From the NCBI RefSeq assembly GCF_026020075.1, contig NZ_CP102773.1, positions 434,001 to 498,000 on the forward strand: a stretch of 64,000 nt of DNA, written 5' to 3'. This document shows positions 35,966 through 43,537 of the stretch, in pieces (within the stretch, counting starts at the first letter, position 1; each line of letters begins with the position of its first letter). Below the pieces are notes generated by a model. It was not told the DNA's origin and searched no databases. It worked only from the letters and a program-made list of their open reading frames with translations. Made by a program: the position numbers and the translations under genes. The stretch comes from Bosea sp. NBC_00550 (GTDB lineage Bacteria > Pseudomonadota > Alphaproteobacteria > Rhizobiales > Beijerinckiaceae).

Positions 35966-37657
35966 ATGGCAATCGGAGATGCTCGGCGGGAGCAGGTCTT
36001 TCCCACACTCACAGACCTTCAGGTCGCGACGGCGCGCCGCTTCGCAAGCGGCGAGCCGTACCACTTCGCTCAGCGTGAGGTCATCTATGAGACCGGCACG
36101 CGCGACGCCCCCTGCTGGTTGCTCCTCGACGGCTCCGCCGACGCGCTTCAGAGCAGCGCGAATGGCCGGTCATCGCTGGTCACGACCTACGGCCCCGGCC
36201 AATTCACGGGGGAGACCAATCAGCTCTCGGGTCGTCCGTCCCTCATGTCGGTCGTGGCGGGCGACGCTGGCGCGATCGCGATCCCCTTCGATGCGCCGCA
36301 TCTGCGGGCCCTTGTCATCGGCTCGGCCGATGTCGGGGAAGTCATCATGCGCGCCTTCATCCTGCGACGCGTCATGCTGATCGAAGCGGGGCAGACCGGC
36401 AGCGCCGGATCGATCCTGGTGGGACGCCGGGATGATCCGGGCATCGTCCAGTTATCGGGCTTTCTCACCCGCAACGGCTACCCCCACACCGTTATCGCCA
36501 CATGCCAGGCCGAGGGTCGAGAGCTGGTCGAGCGGCTCGGCGTCGGCGCCGACGAGCTGCCGCTGATGATCTGTCCGAACGGCACGGTGCTCAGACGCCC
36601 GAGCAATGCGGATGCCGGATCCTGTCTGGGCATCACGCCGGATCTCGACCCGGACAAGGTCTATGACGTGGCGGTCATTGGAGCCGGGCCCGCCGGGCTT
36701 GCCACTGCTGTCTACGGCGCGTCCGAAGGTCTTTCGGTCCTGGTACTGGACAGCCGCGCCTTCGGCGGCCAGGCTGGCGCATCGGCTCGGATCGAAAACT
36801 ATCTCGGCTTTCCCACCGGCATCTCCGGGCAGGCGCTCGCAGGGCGGGCCTTCAATCAGGCGGCGAAGTTCGGTGCCGAGCTCGCCATCCCGCTCACCGT
36901 CGAAATGCTCCACTGTCACGGCGTAGATGCGGAGGTTCCGTTCACCATCGATCTCAGCAGCGGAGGCACTGCCCGCTGCCGCACCGTGGTCATTTCTTCG
37001 GGAGCCCGCTATCGGCGGCCGGACATTCCCAATATCGAAGAGCTGGAGGGGGCCGGCGTTTCCTATTGGGCATCGCCCGTCGAGGCGCGGCTTTGCGCGG
37101 GGCAAGAGGTCGTCCTGGTCGGCGGAGGAAACTCGGCCGGGCAAGCCGTCGCCTATCTCGCACCGCAGGTCAGGCACCTGCACCTCGTGGCGCGACGCCC
37201 GCTCGAACAGACCATGTCCCGGTATCTGATCGACCGGATCGCGGCTCTGCCCAATGTCGAGGTGCATGTCGGCAGCGAGATTGTCGATCTGCAAGGCGAC
37301 CGCGCGAATGGCCTGACCGGGGCGAGGTTCCGGGACAGCCGGACCGGTGCGATCCGGGAGTGCACGTCGCGCCATCTCTTCCTGTTCATCGGTGCCGACC
37401 CCACGACGGACTGGCTCGACAATTGTGTGGCCCTCGACAGAACAGGCTTCGTACTCACGGGGGAACGCGCTGGCGATGGCGAGCGGCTGCCGCTGGAAAC
37501 CAGCCGTCCAGGCATCTTCGCGGTCGGAGACGTACGTGCCGGGTCGACAAAGCGGGTCGCGGCAGCCGTTGGCGAAGGCGCCGCCGTCATCGCCCAGATT
37601 CACTCCTTCCTGGCACGGAAACTCTCAGACGCATCAACCCGGGTGCGTCAGGTTTAG
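35966..37657 (+). CDS. Three-domain FAD oxidoreductase: cyclic-nucleotide-binding-like, glutaredoxin-like and thioredoxin-reductase-like
   Basis: A 563-residue protein. Residues 1-140 resemble a cAMP-binding-type sensor domain (EVIYETGTRDAPCWLLLDGSADAL, then YGPGQFTGETNQLSGRPSLMSVVAG). About 150-225 resemble a glutaredoxin-like domain but without a CxxC. From about 233 a thioredoxin-reductase fold begins with the FAD motif VAVIGAGPAGLATAVYGASEG, then FGGQAG, and the NAD(P)H motif VVLVGGGNSAGQAV. Where thioredoxin reductase has its redox CxxC, this protein reads SYWASPVEARLC, so a normal disulfide relay is not possible. The ATG at 35966 has GGAGGG 7 bases upstream. Such proteins are common in soil bacteria and poorly characterised; a regulated NAD(P)H-dependent oxidoreductase is the best call. 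Confidence 0.85.
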   Translation: MAIGDARREQVFPTLTDLQVATARRFASGEPYHFAQREVIYETGTRDAPCWLLLDGSADALQSSANGRSSLVTTYGPGQFTGETNQLSGRPSLMSVVAGDAGAIAIPFDAPHLRALVIGSADVGEVIMRAFILRRVMLIEAGQTGSAGSILVGRRDDPGIVQLSGFLTRNGYPHTVIATCQAEGRELVERLGVGADELPLMICPNGTVLRRPSNADAGSCLGITPDLDPDKVYDVAVIGAGPAGLATAVYGASEGLSVLVLDSRAFGGQAGASARIENYLGFPTGISGQALAGRAFNQAAKFGAELAIPLTVEMLHCHGVDAEVPFTIDLSSGGTARCRTVVISSGARYRRPDIPNIEELEGAGVSYWASPVEARLCAGQEVVLVGGGNSAGQAVAYLAPQVRHLHLVARRPLEQTMSRYLIDRIAALPNVEVHVGSEIVDLQGDRANGLTGARFRDSRTGAIRECTSRHLFLFIGADPTTDWLDNCVALDRTGFVLTGERAGDGERLPLETSRPGIFAVGDVRAGSTKRVAAAVGEGAAVIAQIHSFLARKLSDASTRVRQV

Positions 37658-37898
37658 GCGGCGAGCTGCGAGACTGCCTCGCGCCACAACCGGACACTGA
37701 ATGGTTGCCCGCAACCGGACGTTCGGAATGCATCGATGCGAAGTCTGTTGGCGACCCTTTTAATACCTCGGGAACGTCCGTTACGGGGCGAGGCAGCGCG
37801 ATTGGCGGAGCGGTTTGCGCGAGCAATCGCAATCAGACAACAGGCTGCACATCGGCGTCTCCTGAGCAGCCGCAGGCTCGACGAGACGAGCGAGCCGG

Positions 37899-38243
37899 TC
37901 AAGCCAAGCCAAGATAGCCGAGGGTGTCGCCCGCACTTTCCGGCTCGGGCTTGGTGAGCCAGCAGCCATCTACTACATTGGGGGCATCTTGGCGTTCGAA
38001 GAGGTAGTAGCCGCCGCCGTTCGCTTCCTCGCTGTCATAGGGTCCGTCCACCAGGCACCCATATTCCTCTGCCAGATCGTCGAGTTGCTGGATCAAATCG
38101 GTTGCGTCTCCGAGTTCGTCGAAGCCGATGGCGCCCGAAACCCCCTTGTCGCGGGTTTCCGCGAGCGTTTCACGGATCCTCTGGATTACCTCCGACGCGA
38201 TTGCGACGCTGCTCTCCGGGCTTGTCAGCTGGAAGTCGGTCAT
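37899..38243 (-). CDS. Hypothetical protein
   Basis: A 114-residue acidic protein preceded by a GAAGGAGAGAAGG ribosome-binding site. It has an N-terminal helical region (SEVIQRIRETLAETRDKG), then FDELGDATDLIQQLDDLAEEYGCLVDG, and an aromatic end with GGGYYLFERQ. No family was recognised. The gap 37658-37898 upstream of its 3' end is without genes. Confidence 0.6.
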   Translation of the reverse strand: MTDFQLTSPESSVAIASEVIQRIRETLAETRDKGVSGAIGFDELGDATDLIQQLDDLAEEYGCLVDGPYDSEEANGGGYYLFERQDAPNVVDGCWLTKPEPESAGDTLGYLGLA

Positions 38244-38298
38244 CCTTCTCTCCTTCGATCAGGGTTAGGCCCATCATTGGCGGAGGCTAATCGGGCGG

Positions 38299-38514
38299 CT
38301 AGTTCCGGCCGATATCGGGACAGTAAGCACCGCACTTCATGCCGTATTTCTGCGGCTTTCGGGTCGGGTTGTGCGGATCCCATGGGCATAGAGACGTGAA
38401 CGTGGACAGGATCATCGCCAGCGTCGAGTTCTCGCCGAAGCGCCAGCGAGAGAGGCCAGTCTGCAGTTCCCCGCGCGCTGGCAGTAGTGGCATCTGAAGC
38501 GCACCACGACCCAC
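38299..38514 (-). other. Possible small cysteine-containing frame
   Basis: A 71-residue frame with CPWDPHNPTRKPQKYGMKCGAYC near its end. The four-cysteine spacing could be a small zinc site, but no ribosome-binding site is clear and no family was recognised. It may be a decayed gene. Confidence 0.25.
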
Positions 38515-38558
38515 GGAAAATCCCGGAGCGCCGTTTGATCGTTAGGCGGTTTCATTGG

Positions 38559-38777
38559 TCATTCGGGATCGCGGACGGGCCGCGCTCCCTCTGAAAATCG
38601 GCCCCGCAGAAAACCTAGAGAAGCCGCTCGGTCGGCGTCCCTCAACAGCTCCTCGCGATTGTGCAGCAGAGCGCCGATGGCAGCCCGAGCATCGCCGCCG
38701 AACTCCGCCAAGACGGAATCGATTTTCCCATCAACTGGGGTTCGTTCAGGTGGCGTTTTCGGCACGGCTGATGACAT
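38559..38777 (-). CDS. Small conserved protein, paralogue of 52092-52310
   Basis: A 72-residue protein starting at 38777 after a GAGG; an ATG at 38795 has no such site. The C-terminal 40 residues (GGDARAAIGALLHNREELLRDADRAASLGFLRGRFSEGARPVR, quoted here in part) are nearly identical to the protein at 52092. This conserved block is predicted to be two helices. Function unknown. It is divergent from the 83-residue gene at 38836. Confidence 0.65.
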   Translation of the reverse strand: MSSAVPKTPPERTPVDGKIDSVLAEFGGDARAAIGALLHNREELLRDADRAASLGFLRGRFSEGARPVRDPE

Positions 38778-38835
38778 GGCTTGCGTCCTCGGCATGAGAA
38801 CATTATGGGAACAAACGGCCTCCGGGAGTCAAGCC

Positions 38836-39087
38836 ATGAATGTCGACACCTTCTTTCTGCAGCCGTTCAAGACTCATCGGAAGAAGCTTGTGCCGGCGCA
38901 GCGCGTGCCCGCCCAAACAAGGCATCACGCGCTCAATGACGGCATTCGTCTCGGCCGCACGGCCGAAGGCGTAGCAGTCGTGCATGTGGTCGCAGACGAC
39001 GAGACCGGAGAAGTCGCATCGGTCGATGTGGTTGCGCGCCACGGCGCAATCCCGGAGGAGTTCGAGGAGCAGATCAGGGCGCTTTGA
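38836..39087 (+). CDS. Hypothetical protein
   Basis: An 83-residue protein. It begins MNVDTFFLQPFKTHRKKLVPAQRV, then RTAEGVAVVHVVADDETGEVASVDVVARHG and an acidic end IPEEFEEQIRAL. The middle looks like a small beta-sheet. It is the first of a run of rightward small genes (38836-39680) that may be one transcript. No family was recognised. Confidence 0.6.
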   Translation: MNVDTFFLQPFKTHRKKLVPAQRVPAQTRHHALNDGIRLGRTAEGVAVVHVVADDETGEVASVDVVARHGAIPEEFEEQIRAL

Positions 39088-39106
39088 GCATGAGGGGCTC
39101 TCGCCG

Positions 39107-39448
39107 ATGTCCAGTTCTCCGACGCTCTTTCTTCGCCGGACATATCCGGACAGTGAGGCCTACTGGTATGTGATTGACGACGAGGGCGAGCGGATCGCCG
39201 TAATTGTCGACGACAGCGGTAATGCTCCGGAACGCTCCGCGCCATGGAGCTGGGGCATCAGCGTCTTCGGCCTGCCCCAGACGGCCAGTGATCGCGGGCG
39301 CGAGTGGACGCGCGAGGCCGCCATGGCCAAGGTCAAGTCGCTCTGGCTTGACTACAAGGCCCGCTACACGCCCGAGGAATATGAACGCTGGCGCCGCTTC
39401 ATGCGCCTGCATGAGACGTACTCGGCGCGGCAGGAGCGGAACGAATAA
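39107..39448 (+). CDS. Hypothetical protein
   Basis: A 113-residue protein: LFLRRTYPDSEAYWYVIDDEGERIAVIVDD, WSWGISVFGLPQTASDRGREWTREAAMAKVKSLW, then a charged helix YTPEEYERWRRFMRLHETYSARQER. The middle WGISVFG.P....RG..WTREAAMA pattern is seen in small conserved rhizobial proteins of unknown role. It follows the preceding small gene by 19 bases. Confidence 0.65.
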   Translation: MSSSPTLFLRRTYPDSEAYWYVIDDEGERIAVIVDDSGNAPERSAPWSWGISVFGLPQTASDRGREWTREAAMAKVKSLWLDYKARYTPEEYERWRRFMRLHETYSARQERNE

Positions 39449-39470
39449 TCGGGCGCATCGTTGAACCGGC

Positions 39471-39680
39471 ATGCCTCGGCTCGTGATCCGCAACGAAGAG
39501 GAAATGAACGCCGCCATTGCGCGCGCCCAAGAACTCATGGGCTTCACGAACGGCAGTGACGAAGAGCGCGAGATGGCGGAGATCGCTGACGCCGTGAAGG
39601 TCTATGAGGATTCGATCGCCATGCTGAGGGGCGTTGGCGAGAGGGCCGCCGATCAATCTTCCGAGGATGGCAACTCGTAA
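39471..39680 (+). CDS. Small protein of a window-repeated family
   Basis: A 69-residue protein: VIRNEEEMNAAIARAQELMGFTNGSDEEREMAEIADAVKVYEDS. The layout (helix with A-I-A-R-x-Q-E-L, a G-S-D-E-E turn, second helix ending V-x-x-Y/W-E) matches the proteins at 29130, 40552 and 43285. Function unknown. Its 3' end overlaps the LigD remnant on the other strand by 28 bases. Confidence 0.65.
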   Translation: MPRLVIRNEEEMNAAIARAQELMGFTNGSDEEREMAEIADAVKVYEDSIAMLRGVGERAADQSSEDGNS

Positions 39681-39950
39681 ACCGAGGCCTCGTCTGCCTC
39701 ATCGCGCAATCCTTTGACGACGCGTGTCGCAGCTTGCCGTCATCCGTCCAGGCGTGAAACTCGACCACTGCGACTAGGGCCGGCGTGAGCCAGCGATAGG
39801 ACTGTCGACGCCCACTGAGGCTGACCGCCGGCTTCCGTGGCTGAAGCCGGTACCGACGCTGCCGACATAGACCGATGGTGCCCCTGGCTCGCCCCAAGAA
39901 GCAGCCGTCCGTATGAACTGACGGACGGGCTGCGCGTTGTCCGGGTTAAA
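39653..39950 (-). pseudogene. ligD: Eroded C-terminal remnant of DNA ligase D
   Basis: Several minus-strand frames together give the end of the LigD ligase domain. SVYVGSVGTGFS at about 39855-39890 matches the conserved YVGKVGTGF segment. SYRWLTPALVAVVEFHAWTDDGKLRHAS (about 39710-39800) matches the oligonucleotide-binding domain end. VKGLRDEADEASVYELPSSED then follows in a shifted frame to a stop at 39653. The catalytic lysine part, polymerase and nuclease domains are absent. It sits beside two Ku genes, the normal partners of LigD in bacterial end joining, so the locus has lost its ligase here; a working copy may lie elsewhere. Confidence 0.7.
39901..39933. repeat. Hairpin-forming inverted repeat
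   Basis: GCAGCCGTCCGT (39901-39912) pairs with 39921-39933 with one bulged G, around an 8-base loop. It lies between the LigD remnant and the start of the gene at 39965. No T-run follows in either direction, so its role is unclear. Confidence 0.5.
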
Positions 39951-39964
39951 GAGGCCGAGAACAA

Positions 39965-40540
39965 ATGGCCGAGAAGCGGACAGCACCGTGGACCGATGAG
40001 CAGGTTGCCGCACTCAACCTGTTTCAGGTCGAAAACGCGGTCCATCTCTTATGCGGCGGTGACCGAACCGACGACGCACATCGGGCTTATCAAGCTGAGC
40101 ATGGCGGTAAACTCGGGCAGCTTGTCGCGACCAAAGACGGGCTGGTCTGCCCCGTGTGCGGATATCGGCTGCAATGGGCGCACGGTTTCTGGCTTCCCCC
40201 GCCGGCTTCGAGCCCTGCAACGCCGAGCGAGGGGCAGATCATTGAGCCCGACGATTACGGAGAATATCTGCGCAAGGAGCGCACGCACAGTCGCTATGGT
40301 TACATGCAATGGCAGCTGGCCAAGGCCGCGAACAAGCGCGCCGACCGGGCTGAAGCCCGCGCCCTAGCCGCCGAAGTCGCGCTCGCTGCGGCACGGGAAC
40401 GGGTCGAGCAGGCCATCCGCGATTGCCCGTCACTCGATGAGAACGGCTATATCTGCGAGAAGGCCGTGGCCATCGCAGCCGTCCGCTCTCAGGACACCCC
40501 ATCTGACGAACGTATTTCGAGCGGAAGCGGCTCAGAATAG
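39965..40540 (+). CDS. Hypothetical zinc-ribbon and coiled-coil protein
   Basis: A 191-residue protein. Residues 1-80 match a small family common in rhizobia (WTDEQVAALNLFQ, CGGDRTDDAH, LVATKDGLVCPVCGYRLQWAH), with a CxxC and a further Cys and His that could bind zinc; one usual ligand segment is altered (VHLLCGG). Residues 100-170 form a basic, alanine-rich helix (KAANKRADRAEARALAAEVALAAARERVEQ), probably coiled coil. It is followed after 11 bases by a small-family gene. Function unknown. Confidence 0.65.
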   Translation: MAEKRTAPWTDEQVAALNLFQVENAVHLLCGGDRTDDAHRAYQAEHGGKLGQLVATKDGLVCPVCGYRLQWAHGFWLPPPASSPATPSEGQIIEPDDYGEYLRKERTHSRYGYMQWQLAKAANKRADRAEARALAAEVALAAARERVEQAIRDCPSLDENGYICEKAVAIAAVRSQDTPSDERISSGSGSE

Positions 40541-40551
40541 CGGGGTCTTGA

Positions 40552-40695
40552 ATGCTAAGAACGCGTGACGAATATCTGGCGGCGGTTGCCCGCATCCAGG
40601 AGCTTTCAGGCTGCATAGAAGGAACGGATGAAGAGAAGGAACTGATCCGGCTCGTTTTCGACGTCGCAATTTGGGAATCCAAACATATACTGTGA
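40552..40695 (+). CDS. 47-residue protein of a window-repeated family
   Basis: The sequence runs from ATG 40552: RTRDEYLAAVARIQELSG, EGTDEEKELIRLVFDVAIWESKH. It is the most compact member of the family also found at 29130, 39471 and 43285. It is probably two helices joined by an acidic turn. It follows the preceding gene by 11 bases, so it is likely co-transcribed, and converges on the first Ku gene with a 9-base gap. Function unknown. Confidence 0.6.
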   Translation: MLRTRDEYLAAVARIQELSGCIEGTDEEKELIRLVFDVAIWESKHIL

Positions 40696-40704
40696 CGGGC
40701 GGCG

Positions 40705-41493
40705 TCACCGCTGCTTGCGCTCTTCTTCCTGAAGGCTCTTCTTGAGAGCGTCGAATATGCTGACCACCTTCTGCGGTCGTCCGGGCGCTGCACCCCTCTT
40801 CGCGCTACGGCTCTTTTTCGAATTGATCAGCTTGAGCAAGTGCTCCTGGATCGGGTCTTTCATGAACTCCGCCGACCAGTGCGTCGACTTTTGTGCGACG
40901 AGGTTGTCGGCCAACTTGCTTAGCGATGGGTCGTCTGGCGCTTTGCCGATGTCGCCGAAGTAAATGGCCGGCTTCCGGACCTCGTCGCCAAAGCGCAAGG
41001 TCCAGGCAATGATCCCCTTGCCCCGCGGCTGCAACATCACGGCACGCTCTCGGCGATTTAGCACCACCCTCGAAATGCCGACGGTCGACGTTGCCCGCAT
41101 CGCTTCCCGGATCACCGCGAAGGCCTCTTCGCCAACCGGATCGTCGGGAGTCATGAAGTAGCTGGAGTCGTAGTAGATCCAAGGGATAGTCTCTTGGTCT
41201 ACGAACATATCGATGTCGATTGTTCGCGTGCTTTCCAGGCCGACCGCTGCGAGCTCCTCGTCCTCGAACAGGACGAACTTGTCATCGCTCACGGCGTAGC
41301 CCTTGACCTCATCGTCATCGTTGACGGGCTTGCCAGTGACGGCGTCGACGTAGCGGCTCACGACGCGCTCGCCGGTGGAGCGATTGAGGGTGTGGAATCG
41401 GACCTTGTCGCTCTCGGAGGTGGCAGGCTGTAACGCCACGGGACACGTCACCAGCGAGAGGCGCAGATAACCCGTCCAGAACCTCGGAGCCAT
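40705..41493 (-). CDS. ku: Ku protein, non-homologous end joining
   Basis: A 262-residue bacterial Ku. The N-terminus FWTGYLRLSLVTCPVALQPAT is the standard Ku start; VDQETIPWIYYDSSYFMTPDD and LQPRGKGIIAWTLRFGDEVR lie in the ring-forming core. The C-terminus after about 215 is basic (SKKSRSAKRGAAPGRPQKV). Ku homodimers bind broken DNA ends and recruit LigD. It is divergent from a second Ku gene with a 93-base gap that contains an EcfG-type promoter facing the other gene. The two Ku proteins differ enough to form a heterodimer or serve different conditions, as reported for rhizobia with several Ku genes. Confidence 0.95.
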   Translation of the reverse strand: MAPRFWTGYLRLSLVTCPVALQPATSESDKVRFHTLNRSTGERVVSRYVDAVTGKPVNDDDEVKGYAVSDDKFVLFEDEELAAVGLESTRTIDIDMFVDQETIPWIYYDSSYFMTPDDPVGEEAFAVIREAMRATSTVGISRVVLNRRERAVMLQPRGKGIIAWTLRFGDEVRKPAIYFGDIGKAPDDPSLSKLADNLVAQKSTHWSAEFMKDPIQEHLLKLINSKKSRSAKRGAAPGRPQKVVSIFDALKKSLQEEERKQR

Positions 41494-41530
41494 GACGCAA
41501 CCCTCAACTCACACGCCGACTCAATTCTCG

Positions 41531-41555
41531 GGAACGCTGGCGGTTCCGTTGCGTT
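41531..41555 (+). promoter_or_regulatory. EcfG-type general stress promoter for the second Ku gene
   Basis: GGAAC at 41531-41535, exactly 16 bases, then CGTT at 41552-41555. This is the exact consensus of the alphaproteobacterial general stress sigma factor EcfG. It points at the Ku gene starting at 41587 with a leader of about 25 bases. Confidence 0.7.
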
Positions 41556-41586
41556 GACTCCGGTTCGTGTGTGTGGAGTTGCGTTG

Positions 41587-42423
41587 ATGGCCACTGCTGT
41601 TCGAGCTCAATGGAAAGGGACGCTGCAGGTCGGCGCCCTGAGTATCCCGGTAGCTCTGTTCACAGCCGCATCAACCTCCGAGCGAACGAGCTTCAATATG
41701 GTCAATCGGAAGACTGGCAACAGGCTCCGTCGCGAGTATCTCGATCCGACGACTGACGAGCCCGTTCCCAAGGAAGAGCAGGTCAAAGGTTTCGAGGTCG
41801 ATCCAGGCAACTTCCTTGTTTTCGACGCTGGGGAGATCGAAGCTGCGATCCCCCAATCTGACAAGAAGCTCGCTGTGCAGGCCTTCGTGCCTTGCGACGA
41901 AGTGGACCCGCTCTTCTTCGACAAGCCCTACTACCTGACGCCCACAGGGCCCGGCGCGACGGCGCCCTTTTCGGTCCTCCGCGACGCGCTCACGCGGCGC
42001 GGTTCTGGGGCCATTGCGCACGCAGTGCTGTTCCGCCGCTACCGCGCTCTTCTTATCCGCCCCAGCGGTCCTGGCATGATCGCCCATACCCTGAACTTCG
42101 ATTACGAGGTGCGCTCCGCGGAGGCGGCATTTGAGGATCTGGCTGACCTCGAAATCAAGGGTGAGATGCTGGACCTGGCAAAGCACATCATCTCGACCAA
42201 AGCCGGCAAGTTCGAACCGGCAACCTTCGTCGACCGCTACGAAGCGGCAGTGGCGGATCTCGTAAAGGCGAAGATTGAGGGCAGAGCCATCCACGTGCCG
42301 AAGCCTCAGGCCGCAACCAACGTGGTCAACCTCCTTGATGCGCTGCGGGCTAGCGCGGGTGTGAAGGACAAGAAGACGCCAACGCCCAGGCGCAAGGCGG
42401 AGCCGGCCCGTAAGGCGAGCTGA
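41587..42423 (+). CDS. ku: Ku protein, second copy
   Basis: A 278-residue Ku starting at 41587 after a GGAG; a start at 41554 would lie within the promoter. It has the core Ku features: WKGTLQVGALSIPVALFTAAS, RREYLDPTTDEPVPKEEQVKGFEVDPGNFLVF, FFDKPYYLTPTGPG and RPSGPGMIAHTLNFDYEVR. The C-terminus is lysine-rich (VKDKKTPTPRRKAEPARKAS). The exact EcfG consensus upstream suggests induction in the general stress response, so end joining would be raised in stationary or desiccated cells. Confidence 0.95.
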   Translation: MATAVRAQWKGTLQVGALSIPVALFTAASTSERTSFNMVNRKTGNRLRREYLDPTTDEPVPKEEQVKGFEVDPGNFLVFDAGEIEAAIPQSDKKLAVQAFVPCDEVDPLFFDKPYYLTPTGPGATAPFSVLRDALTRRGSGAIAHAVLFRRYRALLIRPSGPGMIAHTLNFDYEVRSAEAAFEDLADLEIKGEMLDLAKHIISTKAGKFEPATFVDRYEAAVADLVKAKIEGRAIHVPKPQAATNVVNLLDALRASAGVKDKKTPTPRRKAEPARKAS

Positions 42424-42453
42424 CCTCGCGGCTAGACAGCCATCGCTCGGACC

Positions 42454-42897
42454 CTAGAGTTCTGGGGTGTCTGCCTGGTCCCCACCGGCATCCCGCTCCT
42501 CGATCTCGAACTCTCGGCACTCGACCAGCGGGATATCCATCCAGCGGCCAGTCGCTTGGAGGCCGCGCGCTTCGGCATTGTCGATCAGAGCGGTAATGAG
42601 CTCGTCGGCAGCGTTCGCGATCGAAGCGATGTTCGCGTTGACGCTGGCCGCGTCTGCTTCGTCAAGGTCACCCGTGTTTCGGATGCTCTTCAAATCCTCA
42701 AGCCGATCCACAAGGGCGCTGGCGAGCATCGCCACTTCGTCGACCTTGTCGACCCAGCCTCGGGTGGCGCTGTAGGCGCGATAGGTCGGGAGAACACGGA
42801 GATCAAGAACGCCCTGGCGCTCGTCGTCCCGCGGCAAAGGCCGGCTGCTGACGGTGTCCGAGGATAGGCGAGCTCGCAACATTCGCTGGGCACACAT
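42454..42897 (-). CDS. Hypothetical protein with stress-type promoter
   Basis: A 147-residue protein starting at 42897 after GGGAG. The N-terminal MCAQRMLRARLSSD is basic; the middle is helical (VDEVAMLASALVDRLEDLKSI, ANIASIANAADELITALIDNAEARG), and the C-terminus is acidic (EFEIEERDAGGDQADTPEL). No family was recognised. The upstream GGAAC-N16-GGTT element and the leader (GGAGTTGCGTT before the ATG) resemble those of the second Ku gene and those at 62198, so it probably belongs to the same stress regulon. A promoter-linked N-terminal similarity (MWARRILRA) is seen at 62165 on the minus strand. Confidence 0.6.
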   Translation of the reverse strand: MCAQRMLRARLSSDTVSSRPLPRDDERQGVLDLRVLPTYRAYSATRGWVDKVDEVAMLASALVDRLEDLKSIRNTGDLDEADAASVNANIASIANAADELITALIDNAEARGLQATGRWMDIPLVECREFEIEERDAGGDQADTPEL

Positions 42898-42929
42898 AAC
42901 GCAACTCCCACTCAACGAACTGAGTCGCC

Positions 42930-42954
42930 AACCGGCGGCGCCGGGAATCGTTCC
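42930..42954 (-). promoter_or_regulatory. EcfG-type promoter candidate
   Basis: On the minus strand GGAAC, 16 bases, then GGTT, one base from the consensus CGTT. It drives the gene starting at 42897. The 17 bases just downstream (42913-42929) are identical to those downstream of the promoter at 62198. Confidence 0.55.
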
Positions 42955-42985
42955 GGCTTATCGAACTGGCGATGAGAAGCGGGGC

Positions 42986-43010
42986 GGAACAACCCAAGGC
43001 GCCGCCTGTT
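42986..43010 (+). promoter_or_regulatory. EcfG-type promoter candidate
   Basis: GGAAC, 16 bases, then TGTT, one base from the consensus. It lies 25 bases before the 67-residue gene at 43035 and is divergent from the element at 42930. Weaker than the exact matches. Confidence 0.4.
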
Positions 43011-43034
43011 CGTGCTTCGAAGAGGAGCTCGTGA

Positions 43035-43238
43035 ATGGCGCAAGTGTTCACCGTGCACCACACCGGCAAGGAATGGATCGCGCGCGATGTAACCGGCTCT
43101 GGCTACGGCCAGTCGTCCGACTTGCTCGAGACGATCGAGGCGGCGGAGCGCTTGGCGCGGAAATCGGGGGCCACCGTCAATTTGAGCCGCGAAGCCAAGA
43201 ATCATCTGTTCACGTTGGGCGCCCAAAAGCGTTCTTAG
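43035..43238 (+). CDS. DUF2188-like small protein
   Basis: A 67-residue protein with GAGGAG before the ATG. AQVFTVHHTGKEWIARDVTGSGYGQSSDLLETIEAAERLARKSGATVNL has the layout of DUF2188 proteins: two strands, a helix that begins after the T/S-rich turn, and a final strand. The role of that family is unknown. The possible EcfG promoter upstream fits the stress theme of the region. Confidence 0.65.
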   Translation: MAQVFTVHHTGKEWIARDVTGSGYGQSSDLLETIEAAERLARKSGATVNLSREAKNHLFTLGAQKRS

Positions 43239-43284
43239 GATCGGCTATCCGTACAACGTAGCACCCGCGGGGATTCCACCGCCC

Positions 43285-43440
43285 ATGGAAGCAACGATCA
43301 AATTGCAGGCTGACTATCATGCCGCATTGGATCGAATACAGGAGCTAACGGGCGCGCGCCCTGGAAGACCCGCCCGAGGAGCGCGCGCTGATCCAATTGT
43401 TCTCGATGTCGAGATTTGGCGGGCGAAGCATCAGCTCTAA
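43285..43440 (+). pseudogene. Fourth copy of the repeated small-protein family, with compensating frameshifts
   Basis: The frame from ATG 43285 encodes 51 residues. Its start (KLQADYHAALDRIQELTG) and end (VLDVEIWRAKHQL) match the family member at 40552. The middle does not match in this frame, but the shifted frame gives LEDPPEERALIQL, which does. Two frameshifts, one in a GCGCGCGCC run near 43353 and one near 43400, therefore cancel. The product would keep both ends of the family but not the acidic turn, so it is probably impaired. Confidence 0.6.
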
Positions 43441-43537
43441 GCTGCCTCCCCTCGGCGAGCGAATCTGCGATAGCGCTACCATGCTGTACCCCCTGCCAAC
43501 CCTCCGCGTGTCTTCTCCATCCTCGCCGGCCGTGAGG

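Noticed and set aside
36452..37603. 383-residue leftward open frame
   Set aside because: Antisense to the flavoprotein gene, which has clear FAD and NAD(P)H motifs.
41494..41530. EcfG promoter for the leftward Ku gene
   Set aside because: GGAAC occurs on the minus strand but 16-17 bases downstream there is AATT/ATTG rather than CGTT.
28912..43440. Small repeated family as a toxin-antitoxin system
   Set aside because: No adjacent toxin-like gene beside any of the four copies and no helix-turn-helix in the proteins; left as family of unknown role.
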